A DNA stretch of 55,265 nucleotides from Alphaproteobacteria bacterium (GTDB lineage Bacteria > Pseudomonadota > Alphaproteobacteria > Rs-D84). Where the stretch lies: the NCBI GenBank assembly GCA_015062525.1, contig SUUM01000006.1:1-55265 (forward strand), read 5' to 3'. A model generated the notes under the pieces. The model was given only the letters and a program-made list of their open reading frames with translations. It was not told where the DNA came from and did not search any database. This document shows positions 7,000-14,918 of the stretch, piece by piece; the stretch's first letter is position 1, and each line of letters starts with the position of its first letter. Both the position numbers and the translations under genes were made by a program.

Positions 7000-8131
7000 T
7001 GTGATTGTTATTGGCGCGGGGGCGTCGGGGCTTAGTGCTGCGGGCGCACTGGTTTTGCGCGGAAAACGCGTTGTTGTGTTTGATATGGGTAAAACACCGG
7101 GGCGTAAAATTATGGCGTCGGGTGGTGGACGGTGTAATATCACAAATCTGGCGGCGCGGTATGATAGGTATTTTGGTGAAAATCGGGACTTTGTGCGTTC
7201 TGCGATTAGTCGTGTGTCGCCGTATGATATTATAGAATGGGCAAATATGCATAATATATCATTGGTTGAAAAAAACGTGGGTCAGTATTTCTGTGCCGAT
7301 GGCGCGGGTGCGGTTTTGAATGCGTTAATGGACGATGCATGTGGGGCGGATTTTGTGTATGACACGACGATTAACGATGTGCGCAAAGATGGTGATGATT
7401 TTATTGTTAATAATTGTGTGGCGCGTTCTGTGATTGTTGCGACCGGTGGTACATCGTTTGGTGTGCTGGGTGTGTCGGACGTGGGGTATAAAATTGCCAA
7501 ACAGTTTGGTCATAAAATTATTCCTGTGCGCCCCGCCCTGTGTGCATTATCTTATGCTGGGGCGCCATCAGAATTGGCGGGTATTTCGTTGGAAGTGCAG
7601 ATAAGGATTGGAAAAAACATCGTACGTGATTCTTTGTTGTTCACGCATTTTGGAATTGGGGGACCGGCTGCATATCGCGCTAGTTTATATGATGTTCGTG
7701 ATGGGATTTATATTGACTTATTGCCGGCGGTAAATGTTCTGGATGAATTGCGCAAAGCCAAGATAATGCGTGGCAGAAAAAGTGTGGCAGGTGCGTTGGG
7801 ACAATGGTTGCCAGCGCGTGTAGCGAAATGGATTGCAGGGGATGAATCGCGCAATATTGCGGATATTAAAGATTCTGAGATTGCACAAATTGCAGAACGT
7901 GTTTCAAAAATGAATGTTCCAGGTGATAAAATTAAATATCATAATTTGGCCAGCGCCGAGGTTGTGCGTGGTGGTGTTGATACAAATGAGGTGTCATCCA
8001 AGACAATGGAATCAAAATTATGTTCGGGATTATTCTTTGTGGGTGAAGTGTTGGATATAGCAGGCGATTTAGGCGGATTTAATTTGCATTGGGCATGGGC
8101 AAGTGGACGTGTCGCCGGTGAAAATGCTTAG
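6980..8131 (+). CDS. FAD-dependent oxidoreductase of the HI0933/YhiN (BaiN-like) family
   Basis: The 383-residue product starts with a dinucleotide-binding motif, VIVIGAGASGLSAAGAL, followed by GRKIMASGGGRCNITN, the signature of the HI0933-like flavoprotein family. Further family blocks are VATGGTSFGVLGVSDVGYKIAKQFGH, RPALCAL, LFTHFGIGGPAA and the closing GEVLDIAGDLGGFNLHWAWASG with the second FAD contact. The biochemical substrate of this family is poorly defined. The ATG at 6980 is chosen because the Rossmann motif begins just after it; an upstream ATG (6902) would read through xseA. Confidence 0.9.
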   Translation: MVLSRYDVIVIGAGASGLSAAGALVLRGKRVVVFDMGKTPGRKIMASGGGRCNITNLAARYDRYFGENRDFVRSAISRVSPYDIIEWANMHNISLVEKNVGQYFCADGAGAVLNALMDDACGADFVYDTTINDVRKDGDDFIVNNCVARSVIVATGGTSFGVLGVSDVGYKIAKQFGHKIIPVRPALCALSYAGAPSELAGISLEVQIRIGKNIVRDSLLFTHFGIGGPAAYRASLYDVRDGIYIDLLPAVNVLDELRKAKIMRGRKSVAGALGQWLPARVAKWIAGDESRNIADIKDSEIAQIAERVSKMNVPGDKIKYHNLASAEVVRGGVDTNEVSSKTMESKLCSGLFFVGEVLDIAGDLGGFNLHWAWASGRVAGENA

Positions 8132-8136
8132 TTAAA

Positions 8137-8165
8137 AACAACCGCCATGTGGCGGTTGTTTTTAT
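8137..8165. terminator. Bidirectional intrinsic terminator
   Basis: ACAACCGCC/GGCGGTTGT stem with an ATGT loop, A-rich on the left and T-rich on the right. It serves both the flavoprotein gene and the convergent phosphofructokinase gene. Confidence 0.85.
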
Positions 8166-9241
8166 TTTTGTTCCCCGATATAGATTCCCATATTGTGTGC
8201 AACATCCAGTAATGGATTGTCGGGTGAAACATAGGCATTAGATGTTAAAAGTTCCGGAATTTTTGGGTCGGAAACGCATTCGCCAGATGTAACGAATTCC
8301 GCAAGTGGTATGGTATGAACACTGTCGCATTCCAGGGTTGTCATAACGTACGTTTCGCCACTTTCAATTGCGTTCAGGGCACAATCTGCAAAACGTGTGG
8401 CCAGTATGCGGTCGGTGGCGATGGTGTCGCCTGCGCGTTGAGTGTGCTCTGGGAATGCGGTGCGATTTACAATGCCGGCGGCGGTCAGTTTCCGTGAAAT
8501 CATATCGGCAGGACGGCCCGAATGGCCACGCAGCGTTATCCCTTCGGAAACAATAATAATGCCGTAATCTGAATTAGATTTTTTAATATGTTCAATCATT
8601 TTGTTAACATCGAATTTTATTTCTGGGATTAGAATTGCAGATGCGCCAGCGGCAATACCTGCGTGTAATGACAGCATGCCACAATCGCGCCCCATAGATT
8701 GAACAACGAACCATCGATGATGGCTGCGTGCCGTTAACATTAACTGGTCGCAGAATGTTGTTAATTGTTGGACGGCGGTGTCAAAACCAATTGTGCGATC
8801 CGTTAAGGGTATGTCCATGTCGATTGTTTTTGGGATGCAAATTAATTGCAAATCGCGATAGATTTCACGGTTTGCCCAGGCCAGTGATAAACTGCCGTTG
8901 CCACCGATTAAAATCAATGCGTTAAACTGTAATGCACGTAATGATTTGCGCAACTGTTTGTTGAATGATTCGATTTGACCCGTTTCGGTCGCGGTTTCAA
9001 AATTAAGTGCGGTCGCGCGACCGTTGTGCAGAAAACTGCCCGCAAGACGCGCGTTTTCAATTGGTAATAGCATATCATCTAATTTGATGACGGCGGGTGG
9101 ATTTACGCACAAGCCATCTGTGCCATCCAAAATCCCATAAACGTCCCAACCGCGCAGGTGGGCACCCGTCATGATGCGCTGAATCGCGGTATTCAGACCG
9201 CTGCAGTCGCCACCAGTTGTCATAATGCCAATTTTTTTCAT
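8162..9241 (-). CDS. 6-phosphofructokinase family protein with altered active-site motifs
   Basis: The 359-residue product is clearly PfkA-like: GIMTTGGDCSGLNTAI, VYGILDGTDGL, PKTIDMDIPLTDRTIGFDTA, QSMGRDCGMLSLHAGIAAGA, SEG and EHTQRAGDTIATDR. The catalytic Asp of TID is present. The usual GGDGS reads GGNGS, so the Mg-binding Asp (Asp103 in E. coli) is Asn, while the following Gly is the ATP-type residue. PKTID with Lys is typical of PPi-type or mixed-group enzymes, and the usual TIDND is TIDMD. Phosphoryl donor and activity therefore cannot be assumed. AGGGGA lies seven bases before the start. Convergent with the flavoprotein gene. Confidence 0.85.
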   Translation of the reverse strand: MKKIGIMTTGGDCSGLNTAIQRIMTGAHLRGWDVYGILDGTDGLCVNPPAVIKLDDMLLPIENARLAGSFLHNGRATALNFETATETGQIESFNKQLRKSLRALQFNALILIGGNGSLSLAWANREIYRDLQLICIPKTIDMDIPLTDRTIGFDTAVQQLTTFCDQLMLTARSHHRWFVVQSMGRDCGMLSLHAGIAAGASAILIPEIKFDVNKMIEHIKKSNSDYGIIIVSEGITLRGHSGRPADMISRKLTAAGIVNRTAFPEHTQRAGDTIATDRILATRFADCALNAIESGETYVMTTLECDSVHTIPLAEFVTSGECVSDPKIPELLTSNAYVSPDNPLLDVAHNMGIYIGEQK

Positions 9242-9263
9242 ATAAATCCCCTGTATTTTGTAT

Positions 9264-9272
9264 GATTATACC
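9264..9272 (-). promoter_or_regulatory. Extended -10 promoter for phosphofructokinase
   Basis: On the minus strand, TGGTATAAT is an extended -10 element. No strong -35 box is visible. It lies about 25 bases before the start codon and is divergent from the promoter at 9282. Confidence 0.55.
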
Positions 9273-9281
9273 ATAAATAAG

Positions 9282-9309
9282 TTGACAAAGAAATATTATT
9301 TGGAATAAT
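9282..9309 (+). promoter_or_regulatory. Sigma-70 promoter for the LysM protein
   Basis: A perfect TTGACA (9282-9287), a 16-base spacer and AATAAT (9304-9309). AGGAGA precedes the ATG at 9353. Confidence 0.8.
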
Positions 9310-9352
9310 TTGTCCAGGTTAAAAATAATTCAGCGCGCAGGAGATTTGTACA

Positions 9353-10510
9353 ATGTCAAAACAGAATAAAAATAATAATATGGGTAAAATAAAACGTTCT
9401 ACGGACGATATGATTAATGATGCGATTGCACAGCAGAATGATTGGCAGGAAAATCGTCGTGAATATACGCGTGGTTTTTTGAAGTCTTTGAATATGTTCG
9501 CGCGTCCGTCGAATAAAAATCGGGTGGAAAATCAATCTGTGGCAACAGCTGATGTTGTGGCTGCGCGTGAACGTCATGGTATGTTGCGTGCGTACTGGTT
9601 CCCGATTGTGTGTGCTGTGTTGGTAATCTTTATTGCTGTGTGGGTTATGTTTATTCGTGGTGCAACCCAGCCACGTGTTGTTGTTGTGCCGGCTGTGCCA
9701 GAGCCGGTTGTACAAAGGGTAAATGAAATCATGGTCCCGACATTTGATATTGTTCGTGTTGAAAAAGACGGTGATATTGTTATAGCCGGGCGTTGGTTGC
9801 CCCACCAGAATATCTCAATTATGGTAAATAACAAGATTGTTGCAACGGAACGCACAGATTATGCAGGGGAATTTGTTTATACGTCTGCGCATGCGTGGGC
9901 GCCAGGCAACTATACGATTGCTTTGTTGGGCGCGGATCCAGAGGTTAAATCGTCTGACAAGGTTTTTGTGTATGTGTCGGATGCGGGTGTAGAGAATTCG
10001 GTATCGTTATTGATGACCAAAGAAGGCAGTACGCTGTTGCAGGCGCCGGCCATGTTGTGCGATGGTGATTTGGTGGTTTCGAAAATAGATTACCTGGACA
10101 CTGGGCGCATTGTTGTGTCGGGTGATGGTTTGCCGCGTTTGCGTGTGTCGTTGGCGTTGAACGGCGAATATCTGGGCTTTGCGCGTGTGTCCGACCACAG
10201 GCATTTCGGCCTGGGGGCGGATGTGGGCGAACTGGAAAGTGGCAAAGAATATGAATTGGCGGTGCGTATGCACGATGGCGATGGTCGCACCGTTGGTGCG
10301 GTTATGCATAAATTTGTTATGCCAGAAATGACGGGTGATGATGATACGTATTATACGGTGCGTCGTGGGGATTGTTTATGGATTATTGCGCGTAATTTTA
10401 TGCGACGCGGGGTGTTGTTCAGCGTTATTGCGGAACGTAATGCAATTTCAAATCCTGATTTGATTTATCCAAAGCAATTGCTGCAAATCCCAACGTCGGG
10501 GAAACACTGA
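9353..10510 (+). CDS. Membrane-anchored LysM protein with Ig-like domains
   Basis: The 385-residue product has about 80 polar cytoplasmic residues, one membrane segment (about 82-101, FPIVCAVLVIFIAVWVMFI) and a periplasmic part. The block PTFDIVRVEKDGDIVIAGRW starts an Ig-like domain typical of an alphaproteobacterial LysM family. A second such domain is near 240-320. The C-terminus (about 335-382) is a LysM domain (YYTVRRGDCLWIIARNF...IYPKQLLQIP), which binds peptidoglycan glycan strands. It probably tethers or organises the cell wall. AGGAGA lies 11 bases upstream. It stands alone after a strong promoter. Confidence 0.85.
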   Translation: MSKQNKNNNMGKIKRSTDDMINDAIAQQNDWQENRREYTRGFLKSLNMFARPSNKNRVENQSVATADVVAARERHGMLRAYWFPIVCAVLVIFIAVWVMFIRGATQPRVVVVPAVPEPVVQRVNEIMVPTFDIVRVEKDGDIVIAGRWLPHQNISIMVNNKIVATERTDYAGEFVYTSAHAWAPGNYTIALLGADPEVKSSDKVFVYVSDAGVENSVSLLMTKEGSTLLQAPAMLCDGDLVVSKIDYLDTGRIVVSGDGLPRLRVSLALNGEYLGFARVSDHRHFGLGADVGELESGKEYELAVRMHDGDGRTVGAVMHKFVMPEMTGDDDTYYTVRRGDCLWIIARNFMRRGVLFSVIAERNAISNPDLIYPKQLLQIPTSGKH

Positions 10511-10565
10511 TAAATAATGAACCTAGTGAAATCTGTGTGTAATTAATGATAAAAGGAAATGTAAA

Positions 10566-11288
10566 ATGTCTGAAAAAATATTGAATGATGTTTTCTTAAC
10601 CGAAGAACAGTTGCAGGCGCGTGAACGTTATCGTCAGTATTATCATCAACACCGTGAAGAAATTAGTGAACGTAGAAAGCAACGGTATGGTAAACGCCGT
10701 AAAGAAATTAGTGAACGTAGAAAGCAACGGTATGCTGCGAATCCTGAAAAATACAAGGAACGTGCTAGAAAATATTATGCGTGTTTGGATTCAGAGCAAA
10801 AAAAGGGGTATCACGAATCCAGAAAGGAAGCTCGTGATGCATGGAACAAGAAAAATCGTGTGATCATATGTAAGAAATCCAGCGATTATTATAAACAAAA
10901 TCGTGAAAAGTGCTTAGAATATGGAACTAAGTATTATGAGACACATGCAGAGTGTTTACGTAATATGCAAGTGGAAAATCGTCGAAAGAAAGCGGTTGCA
11001 CGTAAAATGTGTCCAGCATTTAGATTTACGGAATATTTGCGATTAGAAGAAAATGCAAGATTTGTTACGATTTATCGTCCAAATACAAATTTGGCGCATA
11101 AGGCATCTAAGGTTTGTGCAGCAATTCAGTGTGAGGATTATAGTTTATGTCCGATTTGTAATAATACAAGGATTGCGTCAGGAAAAATGGGTGCCGCCTG
11201 CCCTATGCCAAATGTATTTGAATTTAAAGATGCGATTGCAGAAATTCGTAAATTTGCAAAACAGATTGTAGCTGAAAATCAAAGGTAA
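10566..11288 (+). CDS. Highly basic repeat protein with C-terminal Cys cluster
   Basis: The 240-residue product is rich in Lys, Arg, Tyr and Glu and has no signal peptide. The first 150 residues are helical, built of units such as YYHQHREEISERRKQRY, YAANPEKYKERARKYY and YYKQNREKCLEY; such units also occur in phage and mobile-gene nucleic-acid-binding proteins. The C-terminal third has cysteines in EDYSLCPICNNTRIASG...ACP, possibly a zinc site. Two units are a recent 45-bp in-frame duplication. AAAGGAAA precedes the start. A nucleic-acid-binding role is an inference. A terminator follows at 11300-11341. Confidence 0.6.
   Translation: MSEKILNDVFLTEEQLQARERYRQYYHQHREEISERRKQRYGKRRKEISERRKQRYAANPEKYKERARKYYACLDSEQKKGYHESRKEARDAWNKKNRVIICKKSSDYYKQNREKCLEYGTKYYETHAECLRNMQVENRRKKAVARKMCPAFRFTEYLRLEENARFVTIYRPNTNLAHKASKVCAAIQCEDYSLCPICNNTRIASGKMGAACPMPNVFEFKDAIAEIRKFAKQIVAENQR
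10658..10733. repeat. 45-bp in-frame tandem duplication
   Basis: The segment from 10658 recurs from 10703 with about 30 identical bases, both copies encoding EISERRKQRYG or the like. The unit is a multiple of three, so the frame is kept. Confidence 0.8.
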
Positions 11289-11297
11289 AATCTGTTC

Positions 11298-11326
11298 TGG
11301 ACATGGAATGAAATTTAGTATATTAT
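11298..11326 (+). promoter_or_regulatory. Promoter for tRNA-Gly
   Basis: TGGACA (11298-11303), a 17-base spacer and TATTAT (11321-11326). The predicted transcript start is about ten bases before the tRNA. Confidence 0.5.
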
Positions 11327-11341
11327 TTTCCATGTCTTTTT
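11300..11341 (+). terminator. Long-loop hairpin with T-tract, probable terminator
   Basis: GACATGGAA (11300-11308) pairs perfectly with TTCCATGTC (11327-11335), followed by TTTTTT. The loop is 18 bases. It overlaps the tRNA promoter, so the two signals share the same DNA. Confidence 0.55.
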
Positions 11342-11342
11342 T

Positions 11343-11416
11343 GCGGGCGTGGTATAATGGTAGCACGTCAGCTTCCCAAGCTGAAGACGAGGGTTCGATT
11401 CCCTTCGCCCGCACCA
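11343..11416 (+). tRNA. tRNA-Gly (anticodon CCC)
   Basis: A full cloverleaf can be folded: acceptor GCGGGCG/CGCCCGC, D-arm with ATAATGGTAG, anticodon loop TTCCCAA with CCC, and T-loop GGTTCGATTCC. The CCA end is encoded at 11414-11416. The 3' end is duplicated downstream at 11627-11645. Confidence 0.95.
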
Positions 11417-11626
11417 CCAATTTTCACCGCAGCGATAGCAAGGGCTGAAAATTGAGTGCCTCGCCGTAGCATTGCTCGAAACAATCTAAATAACTTTACA
11501 TTTATCGGCGAAGGCGGGCTTGACAATCGTATAAAATCTTTCACCAAAGCGATAGCGTAGCGAAAGGGGCCCAACAAAATCACCAAGAGCATTCGCGATT
11601 GGATTGATTTTGTATGGGAATTATAC
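11417..11626. repeat. Cluster of stem-loops between duplicated tRNA 3' ends
   Basis: No gene is seen here. Three hairpins have perfect or near-perfect stems: AATTTTCA/TGAAAATT (11419-11453), CTTTC/GAAAG (11538-11566) and ACAAAATC/GATTTTGT (11574-11613). Two loops hold the same core, ACC..AGCGATAGC, and the third is degenerate. A fourth inverted repeat (CCTCGCCG/CGGCGAAGG) lies between the first two. The layout suggests REP-like units or a structured RNA. Confidence 0.6.
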
Positions 11627-11645
11627 ATTCCCTTCGCCCGCACCA
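11627..11645 (+). repeat. Direct repeat of tRNA-Gly 3' end (att-like)
   Basis: A 19-base exact copy of 11398-11416 (ATTCCCTTCGCCCGCACCA). A duplicated tRNA 3' end is the usual trace of integrase-mediated insertion. No integrase is present between the copies; the spacing is only 229 bases. Confidence 0.7.
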
Positions 11646-11695
11646 TATTTTTGATGTGTTTATGTGTTTTATATGTAATGTATAAGGGGTATAAA

Positions 11696-12079
11696 ATGAA
11701 AAAATCATATGTTAAATTGTTTGTTTTAGTTCCATTTGTTACGTTGGCTTCTTGTAAAAAAACAGAAATCGCAAAGAAAGGTGTTTTTCGAGAAAGATTC
11801 AATCAAACAAGTGTGATTAAAAAAAATATTGATACAGTTCGAGTGACTGGTGTGCATGATGTTTGTGGTGGGTGGAATGACGCGGCTAGAGTTATAACCT
11901 GTGTTGATAATCAGGGTAATGAAGATCGTATTGTGTTTGATGTTATGAAAAAAGATTCCCCTATGCGCGGGGGTGAATATATTGAACGTGGCGATACAGT
12001 TGTTTTGAAAGGTGATACTTTGGTTAAAAATATCACACGTGAGAGAATTAAATCTGAGTTTGTGAAAGTCAAATCTTGA
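11696..12079 (+). CDS. Small lipoprotein of unknown function
   Basis: The 127-residue product has a lipoprotein signal with lipobox LASC (MKKSYVKLFVLVPFVTLASC). The remainder is soluble and charged, with two further cysteines (HDVCGGW, ITCVDN). No family is recognised. The start at 11696 is chosen because AAGGGG lies seven bases upstream and the signal begins there. It lies just after the duplicated tRNA end, so it may have arrived with an integration event, but nothing else supports this. Confidence 0.65.
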   Translation: MKKSYVKLFVLVPFVTLASCKKTEIAKKGVFRERFNQTSVIKKNIDTVRVTGVHDVCGGWNDAARVITCVDNQGNEDRIVFDVMKKDSPMRGGEYIERGDTVVLKGDTLVKNITRERIKSEFVKVKS

Positions 12080-12104
12080 TATGTTAAAAAGTTCGTGTCA
12101 TACT
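12076..12104 (+). promoter_or_regulatory. Promoter for pgm
   Basis: TTGATA (12076-12081), 17-base spacer, CATACT (12099-12104). The leader holds a small inverted repeat (TGTGT/ACACA) before the AGGGGG ribosome site. Confidence 0.5.
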
Positions 12105-12136
12105 GTGTATTAGGTATTTAAACACAGGGGGATATT

Positions 12137-13747
12137 ATGAAAATTTTATCTGTAGATACTAAACCGTTTGATAATCAGAAACCGGGTACTGGGGGGCTTA
12201 GAAAACAAACTTCTGTTTTTTTGGCCCCTAATTTTTTAGAGAATTTTATTCAGTCTGCAATTAATGCCAGAACTGCAGATGGTCAAATGTTAAATACGTG
12301 GGTTGTTGGGGGTGATGGACGATATCCGGGAATGCAATTCTTGCCGAAAATAATTAAAATTTTGGTTGCAAATGGTGTGCAAAAGGTTTTAGTGGTGGGA
12401 CGTGATTTTGTTGCGCCAACACCTGCGATTTCGCATATAATACGCAAGTACAAGGCGGACGGTGGGTTTATATTGTCGGCATCGCATAATCCTGCGGGAA
12501 TCAATGGGGATTTTGGGGTCAAGGTGGAAATGGACAACGGTGGTCAGGCAACCGAGAGCTTTACAAATGCATTGTATGAACAGACCAAGGTTATTTCGTC
12601 ATACAAGACCCTGGATATTGGCGATGTAGATGCACTTGAATTGCCAAATGTAGAATATGTAAATCCAATCAAGGATTATGCGGACTTGTTGGAATCTATG
12701 TTTGATTTTGATGCAATACGTAAATGGTTTGCAGATGGGCATACTTTTCGATTTGACGCAATGAATGCGTCAACAGGTGCGGCGGCACATGAAATCTTTG
12801 TAAATCGGTTGGGAGCGCGACCAGAATGGATCTTGCGCGCGGCGCCAAAAGATGATTTTGGCGGGGTACATCCAGAGCCAAACCCAACATACGCCCATGA
12901 AATATACGACTTTATGATGCGGGGCGGTGCAGATTTTGGCTGCGCGTGTGATGGGGATGGTGACCGTAATATGATTTTAGGTAATGGATTTTATGTTAAG
13001 CCGTCGGACAGTTTGGCGATTTTGGCCAAATATCATAAATTGGTGCCCTATTTCCAAAGTGGCTTGCGTGGTGTTGCGCGTTCTGCGCCAACATCCAGTG
13101 CCGTTGATGCAGTTGCAAAAAAAATGGGGTTGGATGTTTATCAAACACCAACGGGTTGGAAATTCTTTGCCAGTTTATTGGATGCGGGACGTATAAATCT
13201 GTGTGGCGAGGAAAGTTTTGGTCAAGGCGCAGATTATATTCGTGAAAAAGATGGTATATTTGCAATCTTGTTCTGGCTGAATATATTGGCGAAAACCGGA
13301 AAAACGGTCGAAGAAATTGTGCGTGAAATGTGGGATGAAAATGGCCGGTTCTTTTATTGCCAGTACAGTTATGAAGGCGTCGATAAAAGTGCCGCTGACG
13401 ATATGATACGTCGTGTGTCAAATGCAAATTTGGATGGGCGAAAATATGGTGATGTTACCATACTGCGCAAGGAAGTGTTTGAATACACCGATCCTGTTAC
13501 GGGTGAATTCGTTACCAACCAAGGAATTCAGATATTGACAGATAATGGCGTGCGTGTGTTCTGTCGTCTGTCGGGTACAGGGACAGTTGGGGCGACTGTG
13601 CGGTTTTATGTGGAACGATTTGAATCCGATAAAAGCAAATTCGATGTGCCTGTGACGGAATATTTGCAGGACGTTTTCCAATTTGTGGACGCGGTGTTCG
13701 AATTTTCAAAAAACTTTGGCGACATTCGCCCCAGTGCAATCAATTAG
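12137..13747 (+). CDS. pgm: Phosphoglucomutase (alpha-D-glucose 1,6-phosphomutase)
   Basis: The 536-residue enzyme interconverts glucose-1-phosphate and glucose-6-phosphate. It belongs to the long PGM type: KPGTGGLRKQT at the N-terminus, the phosphoserine loop ILSASHNPAGINGDFG (about residue 115), the metal loop CDGDGDRNMILG (about 275), the sugar-binding GEESFGQGAD (about 358) and the phosphate-binding RLSGTGTVGATVRFY near the C-terminus. AGGGGG precedes the ATG by six bases. It feeds hexose phosphates toward glycolysis or polysaccharide synthesis. A C-run/G-run hairpin follows but lacks a good T-tract. Confidence 0.95.
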   Translation: MKILSVDTKPFDNQKPGTGGLRKQTSVFLAPNFLENFIQSAINARTADGQMLNTWVVGGDGRYPGMQFLPKIIKILVANGVQKVLVVGRDFVAPTPAISHIIRKYKADGGFILSASHNPAGINGDFGVKVEMDNGGQATESFTNALYEQTKVISSYKTLDIGDVDALELPNVEYVNPIKDYADLLESMFDFDAIRKWFADGHTFRFDAMNASTGAAAHEIFVNRLGARPEWILRAAPKDDFGGVHPEPNPTYAHEIYDFMMRGGADFGCACDGDGDRNMILGNGFYVKPSDSLAILAKYHKLVPYFQSGLRGVARSAPTSSAVDAVAKKMGLDVYQTPTGWKFFASLLDAGRINLCGEESFGQGADYIREKDGIFAILFWLNILAKTGKTVEEIVREMWDENGRFFYCQYSYEGVDKSAADDMIRRVSNANLDGRKYGDVTILRKEVFEYTDPVTGEFVTNQGIQILTDNGVRVFCRLSGTGTVGATVRFYVERFESDKSKFDVPVTEYLQDVFQFVDAVFEFSKNFGDIRPSAIN

Positions 13748-13788
13748 TGTGTTGCCCCCCCAAATTTTTTCGGGGGTGCAATAAGTTG

Positions 13789-13817
13789 TTGACTTTGGTT
13801 AAATTGTGATGCATAAT
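13789..13817 (+). promoter_or_regulatory. Strong sigma-70 promoter for the rpsP operon
   Basis: TTGACT (13789-13794), a 17-base spacer and CATAAT (13812-13817). It is the only strong promoter seen ahead of the ribosomal operon and leaves a leader of about 130 bases. Confidence 0.75.
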
Positions 13818-13824
13818 GCGTGGG

Positions 13825-13955
13825 CAAATCCCAAAGATTGCCATTATTGTACAGCCAGTTCGCAGTATGCGTGTGGTACGTCATCCGATGAGTTTTCATC
13901 CTTGGCGATGGTTTTTTTGGTGGTTGAACAGTTATAAAATATAAGGAGCAAAATT
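13825..13955 (+). promoter_or_regulatory. 130-base untranslated leader of rpsP
   Basis: No reading frame of note. Small dyads are visible (GTAC pairs around 13848-13886; GATGAGTTTTCATC near 13888). A long leader before a ribosomal-protein operon often holds an autoregulatory structure; I cannot assign a known one. AAGGAG precedes the ATG. Confidence 0.35.
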
Positions 13956-14396
13956 ATGGCAACTGTTATTCGTTTGGCGCGTTTTGGTGCAAAGAAACGT
14001 CCATATTATCACATCGTTGTAACGGATTCACGTAATGCGCGTAACTCTGGTAACGTGTTGGAAGTTGTTGGTAAATACGACCCAATGCAGGCAAAAGACA
14101 GCGATAAACGTGTTATTTTGAAGTTGGATGAAATCAAGGCTTGGTTGGCCAAAGGTGCACAACCGTCAGACCGTGTGTACAAATTCTTGGCCAAGGCTGG
14201 TTTGGTAAAGCCAAAGGCAATTCCAGTTCAAACAAAAAAACATCTGCAGTCTGAAAAAACACAGATGAAAATCAAAGACAAGGCCGATAAGTTGGCAAAA
14301 ATTGCCGCTGAAAAAGCAGCAGCAGAAGCAGCCGCCAAGGCAGCCGCAGAAGCGCCAGCAGCAGAAGAAGCGACAACAGACGCTGTTGCAGAATAA
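13956..14396 (+). CDS. rpsP: 30S ribosomal protein S16
   Basis: The 146-residue product starts with the S16 signature ([23 protein letters not shown]) and [15 protein letters not shown]. The core ends near residue 85. The remaining 60 residues form an Ala/Glu/Lys-rich, probably unstructured tail, a feature seen in several alphaproteobacterial S16 proteins and absent from the 82-residue E. coli form. It assembles into the 30S body. First gene of the rpsP-rimM-trmD-rplS operon. Confidence 0.98.
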   Translation: MATVIRLARFGAKKRPYYHIVVTDSRNARNSGNVLEVVGKYDPMQAKDSDKRVILKLDEIKAWLAKGAQPSDRVYKFLAKAGLVKPKAIPVQTKKHLQSEKTQMKIKDKADKLAKIAAEKAAAEAAAKAAAEAPAAEEATTDAVAE

Positions 14397-14453
14397 TTTT
14401 TGCTTTGATTGCCCGGGGCGACCCGGGCATAGTTTTGTATAGTAGAGACGACT

Positions 14454-14918
14454 ATGGCAGAAACAAAACAAATCTTGGTTGGGAAAATTGTCGCGCCCCA
14501 GGGAATTCGGGGCGAGGTTCGTGTGCAATCCTTTGCGGAAAACCCGGCTGATTTCAAAAAGATGGCAATCCAAAGCAATCGGTTTGCCGATGGTGATTTC
14601 AAATTTGTGCGTGTGGTACCAAATTCAAATGTCGTAATTGCAAAAATTCGTGGTGTCGATGACAGAAATACCGCGGAAACATTGCGTGGGACGGAATTGT
14701 TTATTGTGCGGGGTGCCCTGCCCGATTTGCCCGATAATGAATACTATCAGGCAGATTTAATCGGGTTTGATGTTGTGCGTGATGGACGGAAAATTGGTGT
14801 TGTGGACTGTTTCCAGAATTATGGGGCCGGCGATATTATTGAACTGGACAATGGTTATATGGTGTCTTTTAATGGGGCGACGGTTGATATGGAAAACAAG
14901 GCGGTGTTTGTGAAATGA
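14454..14918 (+). CDS. rimM: Ribosome maturation factor RimM
   Basis: RimM binds S19 and aids late maturation of the 30S head. The 154-residue product has the N-terminal RimM barrel (ILVGKIVAPQGIRGEVRVQSF) and the C-terminal PRC-barrel (DNEYYQADLIGFDVV...). It is slightly short for the family (about 165-180). Ribosome site is weak. Its stop overlaps the next small gene by ATGA, so the two are coupled. Confidence 0.95.
   Translation: MAETKQILVGKIVAPQGIRGEVRVQSFAENPADFKKMAIQSNRFADGDFKFVRVVPNSNVVIAKIRGVDDRNTAETLRGTELFIVRGALPDLPDNEYYQADLIGFDVVRDGRKIGVVDCFQNYGAGDIIELDNGYMVSFNGATVDMENKAVFVK

Noticed and set aside
11178-11420. Minus-strand reading frame with RAKGIEPSSSAWEA
   Set aside because: It is antisense to tRNA-Gly. 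This peptide is a well-known false prediction from the opposite strand of tRNA genes.
11368-11802. Minus-strand reading frame ending GEGNRTLVFSLGS
   Set aside because: Also antisense to the tRNA and hairpin region; the same kind of false gene, and it overlaps a real lipoprotein gene.
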